Source: Rhynchopus sp. YZ270_cl-10 (taxonomy: Eukaryota > Euglenozoa > Diplonemea > Diplonemida > Diplonemidae). From it: DNA of 64,000 nucleotides. The notes beneath the pieces were generated by a model. It was given only the letters and a program-made list of their open reading frames with translations, was not told where the DNA came from and did not search any database. The stretch covers positions 124,001-188,000 of the forward strand of contig OZ037932.1 of NCBI GenBank assembly GCA_964035575.1, in the 5' to 3' direction. Made by a program: the position numbers and the translations under genes. Positions 21,238-30,534 of the stretch are shown here, one piece after another. Position 1 is the stretch's first letter. Each line of letters begins with the position of its first letter.

Positions 21238-21360
21238 AAAAAAAAGTGAAGTTGACAGTGCAAAACGCCTCTGGACGCAGGCACTGACACTCCGTGGGTT
21301 ATCGAACCTCCGGAGCGCTGCACTGGAGTTGCTAGTAGGAAACTGGTAAACAGTCATTTC
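21238..21360 (-). repeat. R3 tRNA-like repeat (SINE-like), most complete copy
   Basis: On the minus strand an A-box-like TGACTGTTTACCAG is followed about 45 nt later by a B-box-like GGTTCGATAACCC, then the block GCACTGTCAACTTCAC and eight T. The B-box sits in a hairpin (CTCCG...CGGAG, GGTT...AACC). This is the layout of a polymerase III transcribed, tRNA-derived SINE. Confidence 0.6.
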
Positions 21361-21679
21361 CTCAACCTAAAAAAAAAAGGATGGCAACAAGACCAATTTT
21401 TTATGTCCTTGTTGCGTCTTTTTGGTGTGTCTTTTTGGGGGGCGAAAAAAGTTTGGGGGCTAGTAAGTTCCCTTTTTTCCTGGGAGCAGATTGAGGGGTT
21501 TTTTAAAAAAATGAAGATAGAGTTGAGGAAAATAACAGAAGAAAAAAAAACTGGATGTGTGTACCCAGACAAGAGAACACAACATACATTATGGGGGAGG
21601 GTATTGTTCCCTCAAAAGTTTTTTTTTTCTTAAGGATTGTCTACCCAAGATACCCCCATCCTATACTACATACCCACCT

Positions 21680-21806
21680 CACGGCGGATTCAGTCAGGGG
21701 GACTACTAGTGGAACTACTAGTCGTAACGACAATGACTAGTGCTAATAATTGTTAAGTTAACCACTAGCCATTTGGACTAGTAGCCCCCCTGACTAGTCC
21801 GCCGTG
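21680..21806. mobile_element. Palindromic miniature inverted-repeat element
   Basis: Imperfect terminal inverted repeats of about 33 bp begin CACGGCGGA; CAGGGGG and several CTAGT motifs are repeated within them. Length 127 bp, non-coding. No clear target duplication. Confidence 0.6.
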
Positions 21807-21879
21807 CTCCACCCACTACAGCCATCGATTCATTGTGCTTTTTCAGACACCACTAAAAGTAAAGGAAATGTGCCTATTA

Positions 21880-21965
21880 GTACAAAGCCCCGTGACAGTG
21901 TACCTTTTGTATGGGGGTGGACCCACAACCATGCTTTCCCACAAATCCATCCGTGGTTTACATCA
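21880..21965 (-). repeat. R2 repeat, extended copy
   Basis: AAAGCCCCGTGACAGTGTACC is followed by a block shared with 14521-14595 (ACCCACAACCATGC, CCGTGGTTTACATC). Confidence 0.5.
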
Positions 21966-22003
21966 AAAAAAGCTAGAAATCTACTTCGTAAAAATGAAAC
22001 AAG

Positions 22004-22063
22004 CCACCTCATTTTTGACCCCGAGTTTTGGCAGAAGTTGCCACCGGGACAAAAATCAGGTGG
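22004..22063. mobile_element. Diverged CCACCTG-type miniature element
   Basis: CCACCTCATTTTTGACCC at the left end is answered by a complementary GGGACAAAAATCAGGTGG at the right. The arms resemble those of the element at 25-100. Confidence 0.45.
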
Positions 22064-22229
22064 ACAAGGAGAGGAAAAGACACAATTTTGGGGGGTTTTT
22101 TTTTTTTGGTTGTCGTTATTTTGTGTAAGGGGGATTTTGTTAAGGTTCGCATTTTTTTCAAAAATGCATTCAGAGTGGATAGGGGGGGTACTCTCTCTAA
22201 AAAAAGCGACAACAAAACTGGGACCTTTT

Positions 22230-23510
22230 TTACTCCTTTGGTTTGTCTCCTTCCTCAGCCTTCTTCTCTTCCTTCTCCTTTTCTTCCTTCTCCTTTTCCT
22301 CCTTTTCTTTGGCGAGCTTCTCAAGCTTGGCGCGCACGGCTTCTTCCTCTTCTTCCTTGAGCTTTTTCATCTCGAATTTGTTGAGGATGAGGTTGTGCAG
22401 GCCGAGCACACTGCGCAGCAACACACCCAGGTATGTAAGCATGGTCTGGTCATTTGCCTCTGAGGCAAGCGCGGCACTGTTCCGGATGCCGTGGAGGGAT
22501 GGAAGCGTGTTGAAGATGTCCTGCACGATGTACCTGTATTGGGTGTAGTGTTCAAACTGTACAGAAAAAAAAGGGTGAAAACCATACATGATGTTCTGGT
22601 TCATGGGGATCTTCTGCTCTGCCACCATGTCCATGTATGTGTGTATTTCCTGCAGCTTCGATCCGATAGTTCTCAACGCGTTTACTTTTTCTTTGACCTG
22701 TAATAGTGGGGTAATATAGAGTTGTAAAGAACCCCACATACCTGCGTTGCCAGTGAGGATACGGTGTAGTCCTGGATGTCGCGCAGAAGGTGCACCACAC
22801 CGACCTCCTCCATCGCAGAGCACTTCAGCGTCGTGGGGAGGTGCACGAAGGTCATCTTCGGCCCGCTGGTCACATTCTCAATCTCCTCCACGGTTTTGTA
22901 CACCTGTGTTGGGGTGGGGGTTAACAAAGTGGTTACACAAGGTTGGTTGGTTCTCTCTTTTGGCTTTATGTTTTTGGGGGCAGAGTAACTTTTTTTATCA
23001 TACCGTGCACGGCATCCTGTCATCGCTGTTTGCGTCCTCCGTGACCCTGACGATCTGGTAGATGGGGTTTGGGCAGTAGCGCTTCATGAGGTCGTGGATC
23101 TCCATGTCGTTGCCCCTCAGCTTCGGGCCGCTGCTGTACCAGCCTACGATGGCCTCTTTTGTGTTGACCTTTTTGAACATGGCGAACATATCCTCAAGGT
23201 AGTGGTTGTCGAAGAACCAGATGGCCGTCGCAGCGTCCTCCTCAAAGGGCACGGCAAAGGAGTTGGTTACGTGCACCTTGCCGTTCACGTTGTGCCCCAG
23301 AAGCGCGCCCACAACACGCTTCCCCTTTTTGCTCTTCAGCCGCGTGTAGTGGTCCACCGTCGAGAGCAGAGGCAGCGAATGTATGAAGACCTCCTGCGGC
23401 TCAAAGCCCAGCTCCGGCACCTTCTCTACAACCTGTTCGTCGTCTTGCTCGTCCATGCGGTCATCCTTCTCTTCCGCCTTTTTATCCTTCTTCTCGTCCT
23501 GCGCCCCCAT
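22230..23510 (-). CDS. RPN8: 26S proteasome regulatory subunit Rpn8/PSMD7, 4 exons
   Basis: Exons 23510..23004, 22903..22742, 22697..22588 and 22533..22230; introns of 100, 44 and 54 nt (GTATGA, GTATGT, GTATGG; all ending CAG). The product is 360 aa. Residues about 45-175 form an MPN domain (VFIHSLPLLSTVDHY, VVGALLGHNVNGKVHVTNSF, AIVGWYSSGPKL). It lacks the HxH...D zinc ligands of the active deubiquitinase Rpn11, as expected for Rpn8, which pairs with Rpn11 in the proteasome lid. Exons 3 and 4 encode the helical part (NGLK-like VNALRTIGSKL, the YIVQDIFNTLPSL segment and LRSVLGLHNLI) and a Lys/Glu-rich tail like that of human PSMD7. Splicing at the third intron restores the NQNIMYIVQDIF run. 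The N-terminus carries an extra charged extension of about 40 residues. Confidence 0.95.
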
Positions 23511-23903
23511 GGTGTGTGTCTGGGGTCCTAAGTTAAGGGGTGAAGAGAAAGAATGGGTAAAGAAAGCAAAAGGGGAGATGGAAAATGTAAAAGAGGGGTG
23601 CTTTTTTGGGTACAAATGACTGAAAGAAAGAGAGGGTTGAATTGCGTTTTGTTACAAAAAAAAAAAAAAGAGTTGAAAGTACAAACGACTCAAAATATGC
23701 AGGCACAATGACATAACAAAAACCAACTAAACTAAAAGACAAATTTTGACCAACCCCATTTTTTCGACCCACATGGAAATGCAAGCCCCAAAAAATCAAC
23801 AACTCTCAACACACACTCTCTCTCTCGATCCATCGAACTTGAACCTACACCTCTCGCTGTCTTTTTTTCGTACTATACTATCACGCCCATATACACCTCA
23901 ATC
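23511..23903. other. Intergenic stretch between STPG protein and Rpn8 genes
   Basis: A pyrimidine-rich tract ending in AG lies about 20 nt before the Rpn8 start, a possible splice-acceptor-like site. A degenerate R3 repeat lies at 23655-23712, ending in a 13-nt T-run on the minus strand. Confidence 0.4.
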
Positions 23904-24704
23904 CTATACAGTATAATCCTGCTTAACGATGTTATCATGGATTGGGTGATATGAGGCAGGGCCGGGATAGCGACGTTGCTTGCGAAGGTCTGTTCCACAC
24001 ACGACCTGCCCTAGGTTACGTGGTGTACACGATATGCGCACTCTAAGACGCGACTGCGGTGGGTCAAGCGAGTACTGCCCTGGGCCTGGGTTTGGGTCTT
24101 CACGTATTTTGTCTTCAAGGCCACGTGGTAGTGATGACATTGTCCCCCCCTTCGGTGGGCGTGGTGTAAGCGATTCGTACGCCCCTGGTGCAGGAAGCTG
24201 GCTGATCAACCCAAAGGCACGCCCGTCGAGGTTCTCCTCATCCTTCCGTCCAGGCCCCTTCATCACCGCGGAGCGACGTTCTGTGGTGTTCTGAAAGAGG
24301 GAAGGGATGGAGTAGTTCGCGGGGCCGGGCTTTCCATTTTTCACCTCATCGTATTCTTTGAGGCTGTGGCTGTTGTTGATGTTGATCATGTTCAGCTGGC
24401 GTTTGCGGACGGACCCAAAAACGTATTCAGAGTTGCCTTGATCCGCCTTTCGTTCGGTATGCGGTGCATTCCCCGATGCGTACCATCCAGGGCCTGGGAC
24501 GTCGTTCTTTAACTCAATTTCGTTGAGAGGTCTGCGATGGTCGCGGAGGAAAGTGTGCTTTCGTGTGGTGCGTGCTGTAGGGGGGAGAGGGTTGTATGAG
24601 GTAGGCCCTGGGCACGGTGTCTCAACGGTGTTGGTGATGCAGCTGCCGTTGAAGCGCTTTGCATTAGGATCATTGAGGAAGATGCGCTCTGATTTGGTGA
24701 ACAT
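23904..24704 (-). CDS. Sperm-tail PG-rich repeat (STPG/SHIPPO) protein
   Basis: Single exon of 266 aa. The ATG at 24704 (MFTKSERIF) is the first true start in frame. At least six PGP-x-x-Y-like repeats are spread along the chain: CPGPTSYNPL, VPGPGWYAS, KPGPANYSI, APGAYESL, NPGPGQYSL and YPGPASYHP. This is the signature of SHIPPO/STPG proteins, which in other organisms lie along axonemal or cortical microtubules, often as inner-lumen proteins. Little else is structured, and a basic charge dominates. With the CCDC113-like gene, it shows that the organism is flagellated. No intron is needed. Confidence 0.88.
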   Translation of the reverse strand: MFTKSERIFLNDPNAKRFNGSCITNTVETPCPGPTSYNPLPPTARTTRKHTFLRDHRRPLNEIELKNDVPGPGWYASGNAPHTERKADQGNSEYVFGSVRKRQLNMININNSHSLKEYDEVKNGKPGPANYSIPSLFQNTTERRSAVMKGPGRKDEENLDGRAFGLISQLPAPGAYESLTPRPPKGGTMSSLPRGLEDKIREDPNPGPGQYSLDPPQSRLRVRISCTPRNLGQVVCGTDLRKQRRYPGPASYHPIHDNIVKQDYTV

Positions 24705-24884
24705 TTGTTTTTGTTGTTCTATCGACAATCACGTTACCTATTGGTAAAGATCAGCACACAATGTCGGCCGAAAGAATAATGCCTTTTTGTACTGCGGAAA
24801 AGGGGGTTTTTTTTCTGAGAAATGATTTAAGATAATATTTTCAATCGAGAGATCCGGGAGAAAAGAAATAAGGAAGGAAAGAAA

Positions 24885-24942
24885 AAGTTTGTAAGCTGAA
24901 CCTAAGCATCTCGTGAGGCGACTAAGCACGAGAGGCTTAGGA
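24885..24942 (-). repeat. R1 repeat with an inverted second half
   Basis: A minus-oriented R1 start (GTTTGTAAGCTGAACCTAAG) is followed at 24919 by the opposite orientation (GACTAAGCACGAGAGGCTTA). The two copies face each other. Confidence 0.55.
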
Positions 24943-25784
24943 TACGGATCTGGTGGACCTCGAAGAAAAGAAAAGGCCTCCGAAACCTTCGAAACTACAG
25001 CACGTCAGCCGAAGAAAAAGAACAGCAGAACACAAAAGGCGTGGTCAGAAAGAAGCTTTTTCACACAGAGCAGAGGGAAAAGGTGTGTGATAACGCAATA
25101 GTAGGTTTTAAAAAAGGGGAAGCTTTTTTGTTAAGCGTCGGTAGCCGACGTCGGCTGGTCTAGGTAAACCCTTTTTCCCCACCCAAAAAAGAAATTTCTG
25201 TTGTTTTTTTTTTTTTTTTTTCGTTCAAGATGGTTACATAAGGGGATGTCACAGCTTTTTGCGTTTTTCAAAAAAGCTTGGAGCAACTCGGTCATGAGGT
25301 AAAAAGTATATTTTACGACGTTTGCATGCCCGAAGGTAATGATCACAGGTTTGCACCGCAATCACAATCAAAGTGAAAAAGATAGTCGTCAGGGAAGGAA
25401 GTCAATCAGCAACTCGGAATTGAAGTACAGCCGTGTCCGTTGCTGCAGCAGTGCCAACATTTGTTCTCGAACAGTTACAAATGAGTTTTCGAGGGGTCAG
25501 TGTTCAATTTCCTTTTAGCATTGCATGTAACCATAAAACAAATGAAAGAAGCAATGCACAAAACCCTAACATATGGCGTGCTAATAAAGAAGGGCGACCA
25601 CCTTGTTTGTTGCCCTTCCTGTCCCCATGTACCATTCCCGAATATGCTTTCAAATGACCTAAGTTCGTGATCCTGGATAAACAACAGCGCACGTCAGTTG
25701 TCTCACGTACATATTAAACTTGAAAAACGTGATCTGCCCCCGCAAAAAAAAACCCCCAACAAAGGGAAGGATGGCACCACGGTG

Positions 25785-25905
25785 TGCCAGAGAGTGGCTT
25801 GATCCCATTTGCTGACTTATACCCGACAAAAACTACACCCGTACCGTAGTGTGAACGGGGGCGAACTAGGTCAGTATAAGCCAGTTCAAGGTCCGCACTC
25901 TGGCA
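25785..25905. mobile_element. Miniature inverted-repeat element
   Basis: TGCCAGAG at the left pairs with CTCTGGCA at the right, with a further inner match CTTATAC/GTATAAG. Length 121 bp, non-coding. Confidence 0.5.
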
Positions 25906-26525
25906 GCGTCAAATAAACAACAATAAAACCACCAGTCATTCCAATGGGAGGAACGAATGACTGGCATCTCCTAATTCTCTAAACTGCAGTGAGTGGAACA
26001 CCCAACTGGTGCAAACCACTGCCGCAGGTTAGCACCAACAAAAAGCAAAGAAAATCAAAAGCTCTGCATGGTCGTAAAATAGGCGCAGGGTCGCTTAAAT
26101 CCCTGAGGGCACAAAAAAAGCCCAGCATACACCTCCTCCTAGTTGCTTTGGCCCCACGTTTTTGCCCCCTTAGTTGTCTCACGTACAGTGCACAGACCCC
26201 GAAAACGTAACCCCTTTCCTCTAGCACAGACCCCACCTTTGGTAGTTGGTCTGCCCTACTGCCTCTTCTGCACCGTAGTTGAGTGCCACGGTGACAGCTT
26301 GTACCCACCTGCGGAAGAATGTTCGAAGGTCCCTTCTTCTACAAACGTAAAAAAGCGTAAAAACATAACAAAACCACAACACACCACACTGAATAAACAT
26401 CAGAGCACGTACCTGCAGATCCACAGTTGTTTCGCATACAGTGCACACACCCGACAAGGCAAAGAAGACAAACATTTTACACAGCCCAAATCTTCATCTC
26501 TGTGATCAAGATCTTGACCTCATCG

Positions 26526-27638
26526 TCATTGTGCGGATCTCTGCCGTTTGTGTGCTTGCTGGGGGGATTCGTCTCTGCTGCGTTTCGGACGTGCTTCAAC
26601 CACAAGCTCGCTCAGCTCGCACTTCACTACTGCTTCGGACACAGCACTGCTGCAGCCGGTAAGGTAAATACTCTTCAACGAAGTGCAGTTCGAAAGAAAT
26701 TGGCAATCAACAAACGTAACCCTGCTGAGTGGTGAGAGATCCAGAGTGGTTAAACCTCCGCATCCGCTGAGAAAGCTTTCACCGATTGCTGGCAAGTTGC
26801 TGAGTGATGAAAGATTCAGAGTGGTTAAACCTTTGCAGCCGTGGAGAAAGTAACGGCCGATGTATGTCAAGTTGCTGAGTAGTGACAGATCTAGAGTGGT
26901 TAAGCCTTTGCAGCCGTAGAGAAAGTAACGACCGATGTATGTAAAGTTCCTGAGTGGTGAAAGGTCCAGAGTTGTTAAGCCTTCGCAGCCGTAGAGAAAG
27001 CCATCATCGATTTCTGTCAAGTTGCTGAGTGATGAAAGACCCAGAGTTGTTAAGCCTTTGCAGCCGTAGAGAAAGCTTACACCGACTTCTGTCAAGTAGC
27101 TGAGTGGTGAAAGATTCAGAGTGGTTACGCCTTCACAGCCGTGGAGAAACCAGCTACCGATGCGAGTCACGTTGCTCAACCCAGACAGGTCGATGCTTGT
27201 CAACGTTGTACAACGGCAAAGAAACCTATCACCAACTTCCGTCACACACGACACATCACTCAGATCAAGTCTCGTTAACGATGAACCCGACAAGAATCCT
27301 TTCGGAATGACAGTCGCAACCCCCGCCTGCAGAAGCAAACACGCAACCTCAGGATCCTCCACCTCCTCCAACCGCTCTGCTGTGATGTCCGTCTCACCCA
27401 ACGCGTGAAGCTCTGCTCGGGCTACGTACGTCTTCACTTTTGTCAGGATGATTGTGTCTCCAGCACTCAGCTGCGTGATGTCCTCTCCTTCGTCCTTCCC
27501 TCCGAAGCCCATGTGGAAGCTGTCCTCAGCCAACCCCACTGCAGACGCCACCTTCTGCCGCATCGTCTCCGTTGTGTCATCCACACCCACCTCGATCATG
27601 AACGAGTTGTCGTCGTACCCCTTGATGGTTACGTCCAT
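26526..27638 (-). CDS. Ubiquitin-like plus leucine-rich-repeat (BspA-type) protein with basic tail
   Basis: Single exon of 370 aa. Residues 1-70 look like a ubiquitin-like beta-grasp domain (MDVTIKGYDDNSFMIEV, then DTTETMRQKVASAVGL and AGDTIILTKV), without a C-terminal Gly-Gly. After a short helical linker, about nine 23-residue repeats span ~110-330, each with the pattern FLYGCKGLTTLDLSPLSNLT. This is the Cys-containing BspA/treponemal-type leucine-rich repeat found widely in protist protein families. The last 20 residues are basic (KRSRDES, HKRQRS), like a bipartite nuclear signal. The repeats are also clear at DNA level (69-bp period), so gene conversion or repeat-number change is likely. 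A protein-interaction role is probable; the partner is unknown. No signal peptide is seen, so it is not the surface-antigen type. Confidence 0.82.
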   Translation of the reverse strand: MDVTIKGYDDNSFMIEVGVDDTTETMRQKVASAVGLAEDSFHMGFGGKDEGEDITQLSAGDTIILTKVKTYVARAELHALGETDITAERLEEVEDPEVACLLLQAGVATVIPKGFLSGSSLTRLDLSDVSCVTEVGDRFLCRCTTLTSIDLSGLSNVTRIGSWFLHGCEGVTTLNLSPLSYLTEVGVSFLYGCKGLTTLGLSSLSNLTEIDDGFLYGCEGLTTLDLSPLRNFTYIGRYFLYGCKGLTTLDLSLLSNLTYIGRYFLHGCKGLTTLNLSSLSNLPAIGESFLSGCGGLTTLDLSPLSRVTFVDCQFLSNCTSLKSIYLTGCSSAVSEAVVKCELSELVVEARPKRSRDESPQQAHKRQRSAQ

Positions 27639-28008
27639 TTTGCCTTCTTTTATGTGTTGCTCTGTTGTGTGGTGGGGTGAAAAAGAAAGGGAGGGGAGGA
27701 ACGTAGTGTTTTGTGTAGGTTTCCCCCCAAAGAGGGCTGAAGGGAGGAAGTGAAGAGAAGAGGGTGCATATCTGACAGGATTGCGTTCATTTTGTGGTGT
27801 TTGAAAATGAGGGTTGGAGGGGTTTTTTTCATTTTTCAGAGAACATCACCGCATTATTGCTGTGAAATAATTGTTATTGTGAGTTTTTTTTGTCAATTCC
27901 ATGCAAATAGTTTTGGCAAAAAAGAGGAAAAAAAATGTATTGTGTAAGTACCCCTCCCCTCACCCCAGCCCCCGCTTTCTTCCGCCTTGCGTTCCTTGAA
28001 GAGGAGGG
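27639..28008. other. Short intergenic stretch
   Basis: AT-rich DNA, nothing recognisable. Confidence 0.4.
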
Positions 28009-30025
28009 TCACATGGACTCCAGCGCAATGGAAGGCGCTGCACTCTCGGACTGGCTCTTTTTGAGGGAGCGGAGCTGCTGGATCACGACCTTCTTCTGGC
28101 CCTCGGCGATCTCCATTTTTCGTGTCCAATTCCGCGCAGCTTTTTCCAACTCGTAGAGCTGTGTTGGTATTTGTTGGTGGTTATTGGTGATTGGTATGTA
28201 CCTATCCATCTCATTTAGATTCATATCCTTTCAGTTCACAGAATTGAAAGCGTTTGAGAGGGTCAACACATCCGTTTCTTTAGTGTGGTTATTGGTATTT
28301 ACAACTCGTCTGATACTTTTACTGTCCATTATCCTACCATTCAGTCACTCCTTTGCAACTATTATACTATGTTGCATTTACAGTGCATTTCCCATTAAAC
28401 CATATAGAAAATTGGAAGGCATCTTCCAGTAGGGGGTGAAAAGAGGTTTTCTTCACAGAGAAGGTCAACGCGAGGACACAAAGACTGACGACCGAGACAA
28501 GAGGAAAGAGAGGAAAGAGAGTCTCGGTGATTTTGAGTCGACCACCCGGTTCCTTCCCTTGATGCTGTACGAACAATGAAACGTTTGTATCGACCAATAA
28601 GTCAGTGGCACTTCTGACTTTACGAAATGGGTTAGGGTCCCGCACGGCAGCGCTTGATCCTACGTTTGAAGATATGGCTGACTTTTGTGCGATGGCATTC
28701 TCAAGAAAATCCTGAAGTCAAGCACCACACCAACAAAGCGGAAACCAAACCTAAAACCAAACCTAAAAACAAAGCGGAAACGACGAAGAGTATGCCCACC
28801 CAGCTGCGCAGAGCACAACCCGATCGCCCCCTGGGATATCACCAAAGACACATCTAAGGACGGAACATCATTTGATAGCTAATCACAAATAAGTAAAACG
28901 GTGTGTGAACCTGGTCTGCACCCAATATCCGTACTACTTTTATTGTTACAACAACCTCCCCCAAAAAAAAACCAAATTGCACACCTCTGCCTTCTGCTGG
29001 ATATAGTCCTCTACCTTAGGCACCTTCACTGCCTCATGCTGCAGGCGTAGTGCGTTGAACTTCCGTTCGGCAGCCTCCTTCTCCTGAATGACTTGTTGGA
29101 TGTTCTTCTGCAGTGTCTCCAGGTGGCCCTGCTTGAGCGCAATCTCCTTCTTCAGGACGGCCTGCTCCTGTGTGTAGCGGTTGAGCTTCTCGGTCAGTGT
29201 GTTCATCGTTTGCACGGTGTTCCCTGTGGTCAGCTTCAGCTTGACAAGCTCTTTGTTCTTCTGCTCAATGCGCTCGAGAAACTGTTGGTTCTCAATTTTG
29301 AGTTGATCGAAGTCAATAGGGGCAAGCACCTCCCCCATATCTTCACGCTGTTTCAGTTGGTGCTCATGTTTGTTGATCTGCGACTTCAGCGCAGCGTGTT
29401 TACCACGAAGCTTTTCGGTGTGTCTCTCCTTTTCCTTCAACTTTTCGTCAAAATACTTTAACAACTTTTCGGCGGAGACGTTCCGCTCGCCGATCTCTCT
29501 GTTGAAGTCGAAGGAGTCCTTTCGTGTCTCCGCAATACGCACCTCGGCCTCCTCGTTGCAGGCACGGATCATCTCGAGCGCACGGTCCATATCCTTATCC
29601 TCCTTTTCGCGCTCCTTTTTGAGGTGGTCCAGCTCGCTGTTTGCGATTTGCTGCTTATCCTCCAGAGACAGAAGCACTTCCTTCTGTGCGCTGCTTTGAT
29701 GACGTCCTTTGTGCGAATGTCCTTTATGCTTCCCCTTTGCAGGAGACGCCCCAGCCGCAGCTGGTGCGCCGTCCATGAAGGAGTCCAGCCCGTAGTTTCC
29801 TGCATAGTCCTCGCCTCCTTCCCCCAGGTCACGTCCGCCGCTGATCTGCTGGTCCTGCTGGCGCTTGAAGTAACGCTTGAAGCACTCCAACTCCTCCTCA
29901 AGGAGCTCGTTGTCGGCCTTCAGCGCCTCGTATTCGTCCTGCGACTTCACAAGGTCTGCGGTCTCCATCTCCTCGGGGGACATGTACTCCTCTTTCGCAG
30001 AACGGTACAGTTTGCATGTCTGCAT
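28009..30025 (-). CDS. CCDC113/CFAP263-like ciliary coiled-coil protein, 2 exons
   Basis: Exons 30025..28985 and 28158..28009, with an 826-nt intron (GTGTGC...ACACAG, phase 0); 396 aa. The order of conserved blocks matches CCDC113: an N-terminal acidic helix (LLEEELECFKRYFKR), a low-complexity linker, then AEVRIAETRKDSFDF, the EKLRGKHAALKSQINKHE block, LKQREDMGEVL followed by IDFDQLKIENQQFLERI, and after the intron LEKAARNWTRKMEIAE. Family members act with CCDC96 at the base of axonemal spokes and in ciliary satellites. The 50-codon second exon is confirmed because it restores the C-terminal family block. The intron is among the longest in the window and carries low-GC unrelated DNA. Confidence 0.88.
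28159..28984 (-). other. Long intron (826 nt) of the CCDC113-like gene
   Basis: This is far longer than most introns here. It contains short open frames on both strands and a small direct repeat (AAACCAAACCTA, twice, near 28742-28768). No identifiable gene; inserted, decayed DNA is likely. Confidence 0.5.
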
Positions 30026-30534
30026 TTGTATACTGTGTATTCTATTGGTGTTGTGGCGTGGGATAAGAGGGTAAAAGGTGGGTATAAAGAATAAGGTGAG
30101 AAGGGGGTTTTGGGTATGTTCCAGTGAGAATATGAGTGCAAAATAAGAGATAAAATATAGACCTCATGTCCACATGCACAAAAAAGAACTAAACTGTTGT
30201 GCATGTGGACATGAGAACACAAGACACGCGGAAAAGGCTGAAGCAAAGCATACAACTGGAAGAAGAGGTAGGACAAAATGAAAAGGAACAGAAAGAAAAC
30301 TTGGATAGATGATCACACAGGATCACACGTTATAATGAAACAGGCCTGGTGTTTGTTTATACAGCACCTCAACACAGAAAATTCAATGAAAAATAACAAC
30401 AACGTTATCGTGTGTGCGCATCAAAATGACACAAGAAAGGAAGAAAACAGAGAAGATCAGAGAATGAAGCAAACGGAGGTCGTTATCACTTCTTTGCCTT
30501 CTCTCTTCCTTTCCCTTCCAGGTCTCTGTTATGC
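30026..30534. other. Intergenic stretch with a perfect hairpin
   Basis: The only structure seen is the 18-bp-stem hairpin at 30163-30215. The rest is AT-rich. Confidence 0.45.
30163..30215. repeat. Perfect 18-bp inverted repeat
   Basis: CTCATGTCCACATGCACA at 30163-30180 is fully complementary to 30198-30215, separated by 17 nt. It lies about 140 nt upstream of the CCDC113-like start codon and could fold in the leader RNA, or be the remains of a miniature element. Confidence 0.65.

Larger units (their letters stand above)
20739..22229. other. 1.5-kb intergenic stretch between Rpn8 and the small coiled-coil gene
   Basis: It contains a complete R3 repeat (21238-21360), a palindromic miniature element (21680-21806), an extended R2 repeat (21880-21965) and a diverged CCACCTG-type element (22004-22063). 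No gene is supported. Confidence 0.5.
24705..26525. other. 1.8-kb intergenic stretch
   Basis: It contains an R1 inverted pair (24885-24942), the palindrome AGCCGACGTCGGCT (25142-25155), a miniature inverted-repeat element (25785-25905) and three related copies of a TCACGTACAGTGCAC block (about 25695-25711, 26172-26202, 26424-26456). Short open frames here have no coding support. Confidence 0.4.

Noticed and set aside
28367-28645. Weak aspartic-protease-like stretch (LLVDTNVSLFV) inside the CCDC113-like intron
   Set aside because: Too short and too diverged to call; could be a retroelement fossil but has no supporting neighbour motif.
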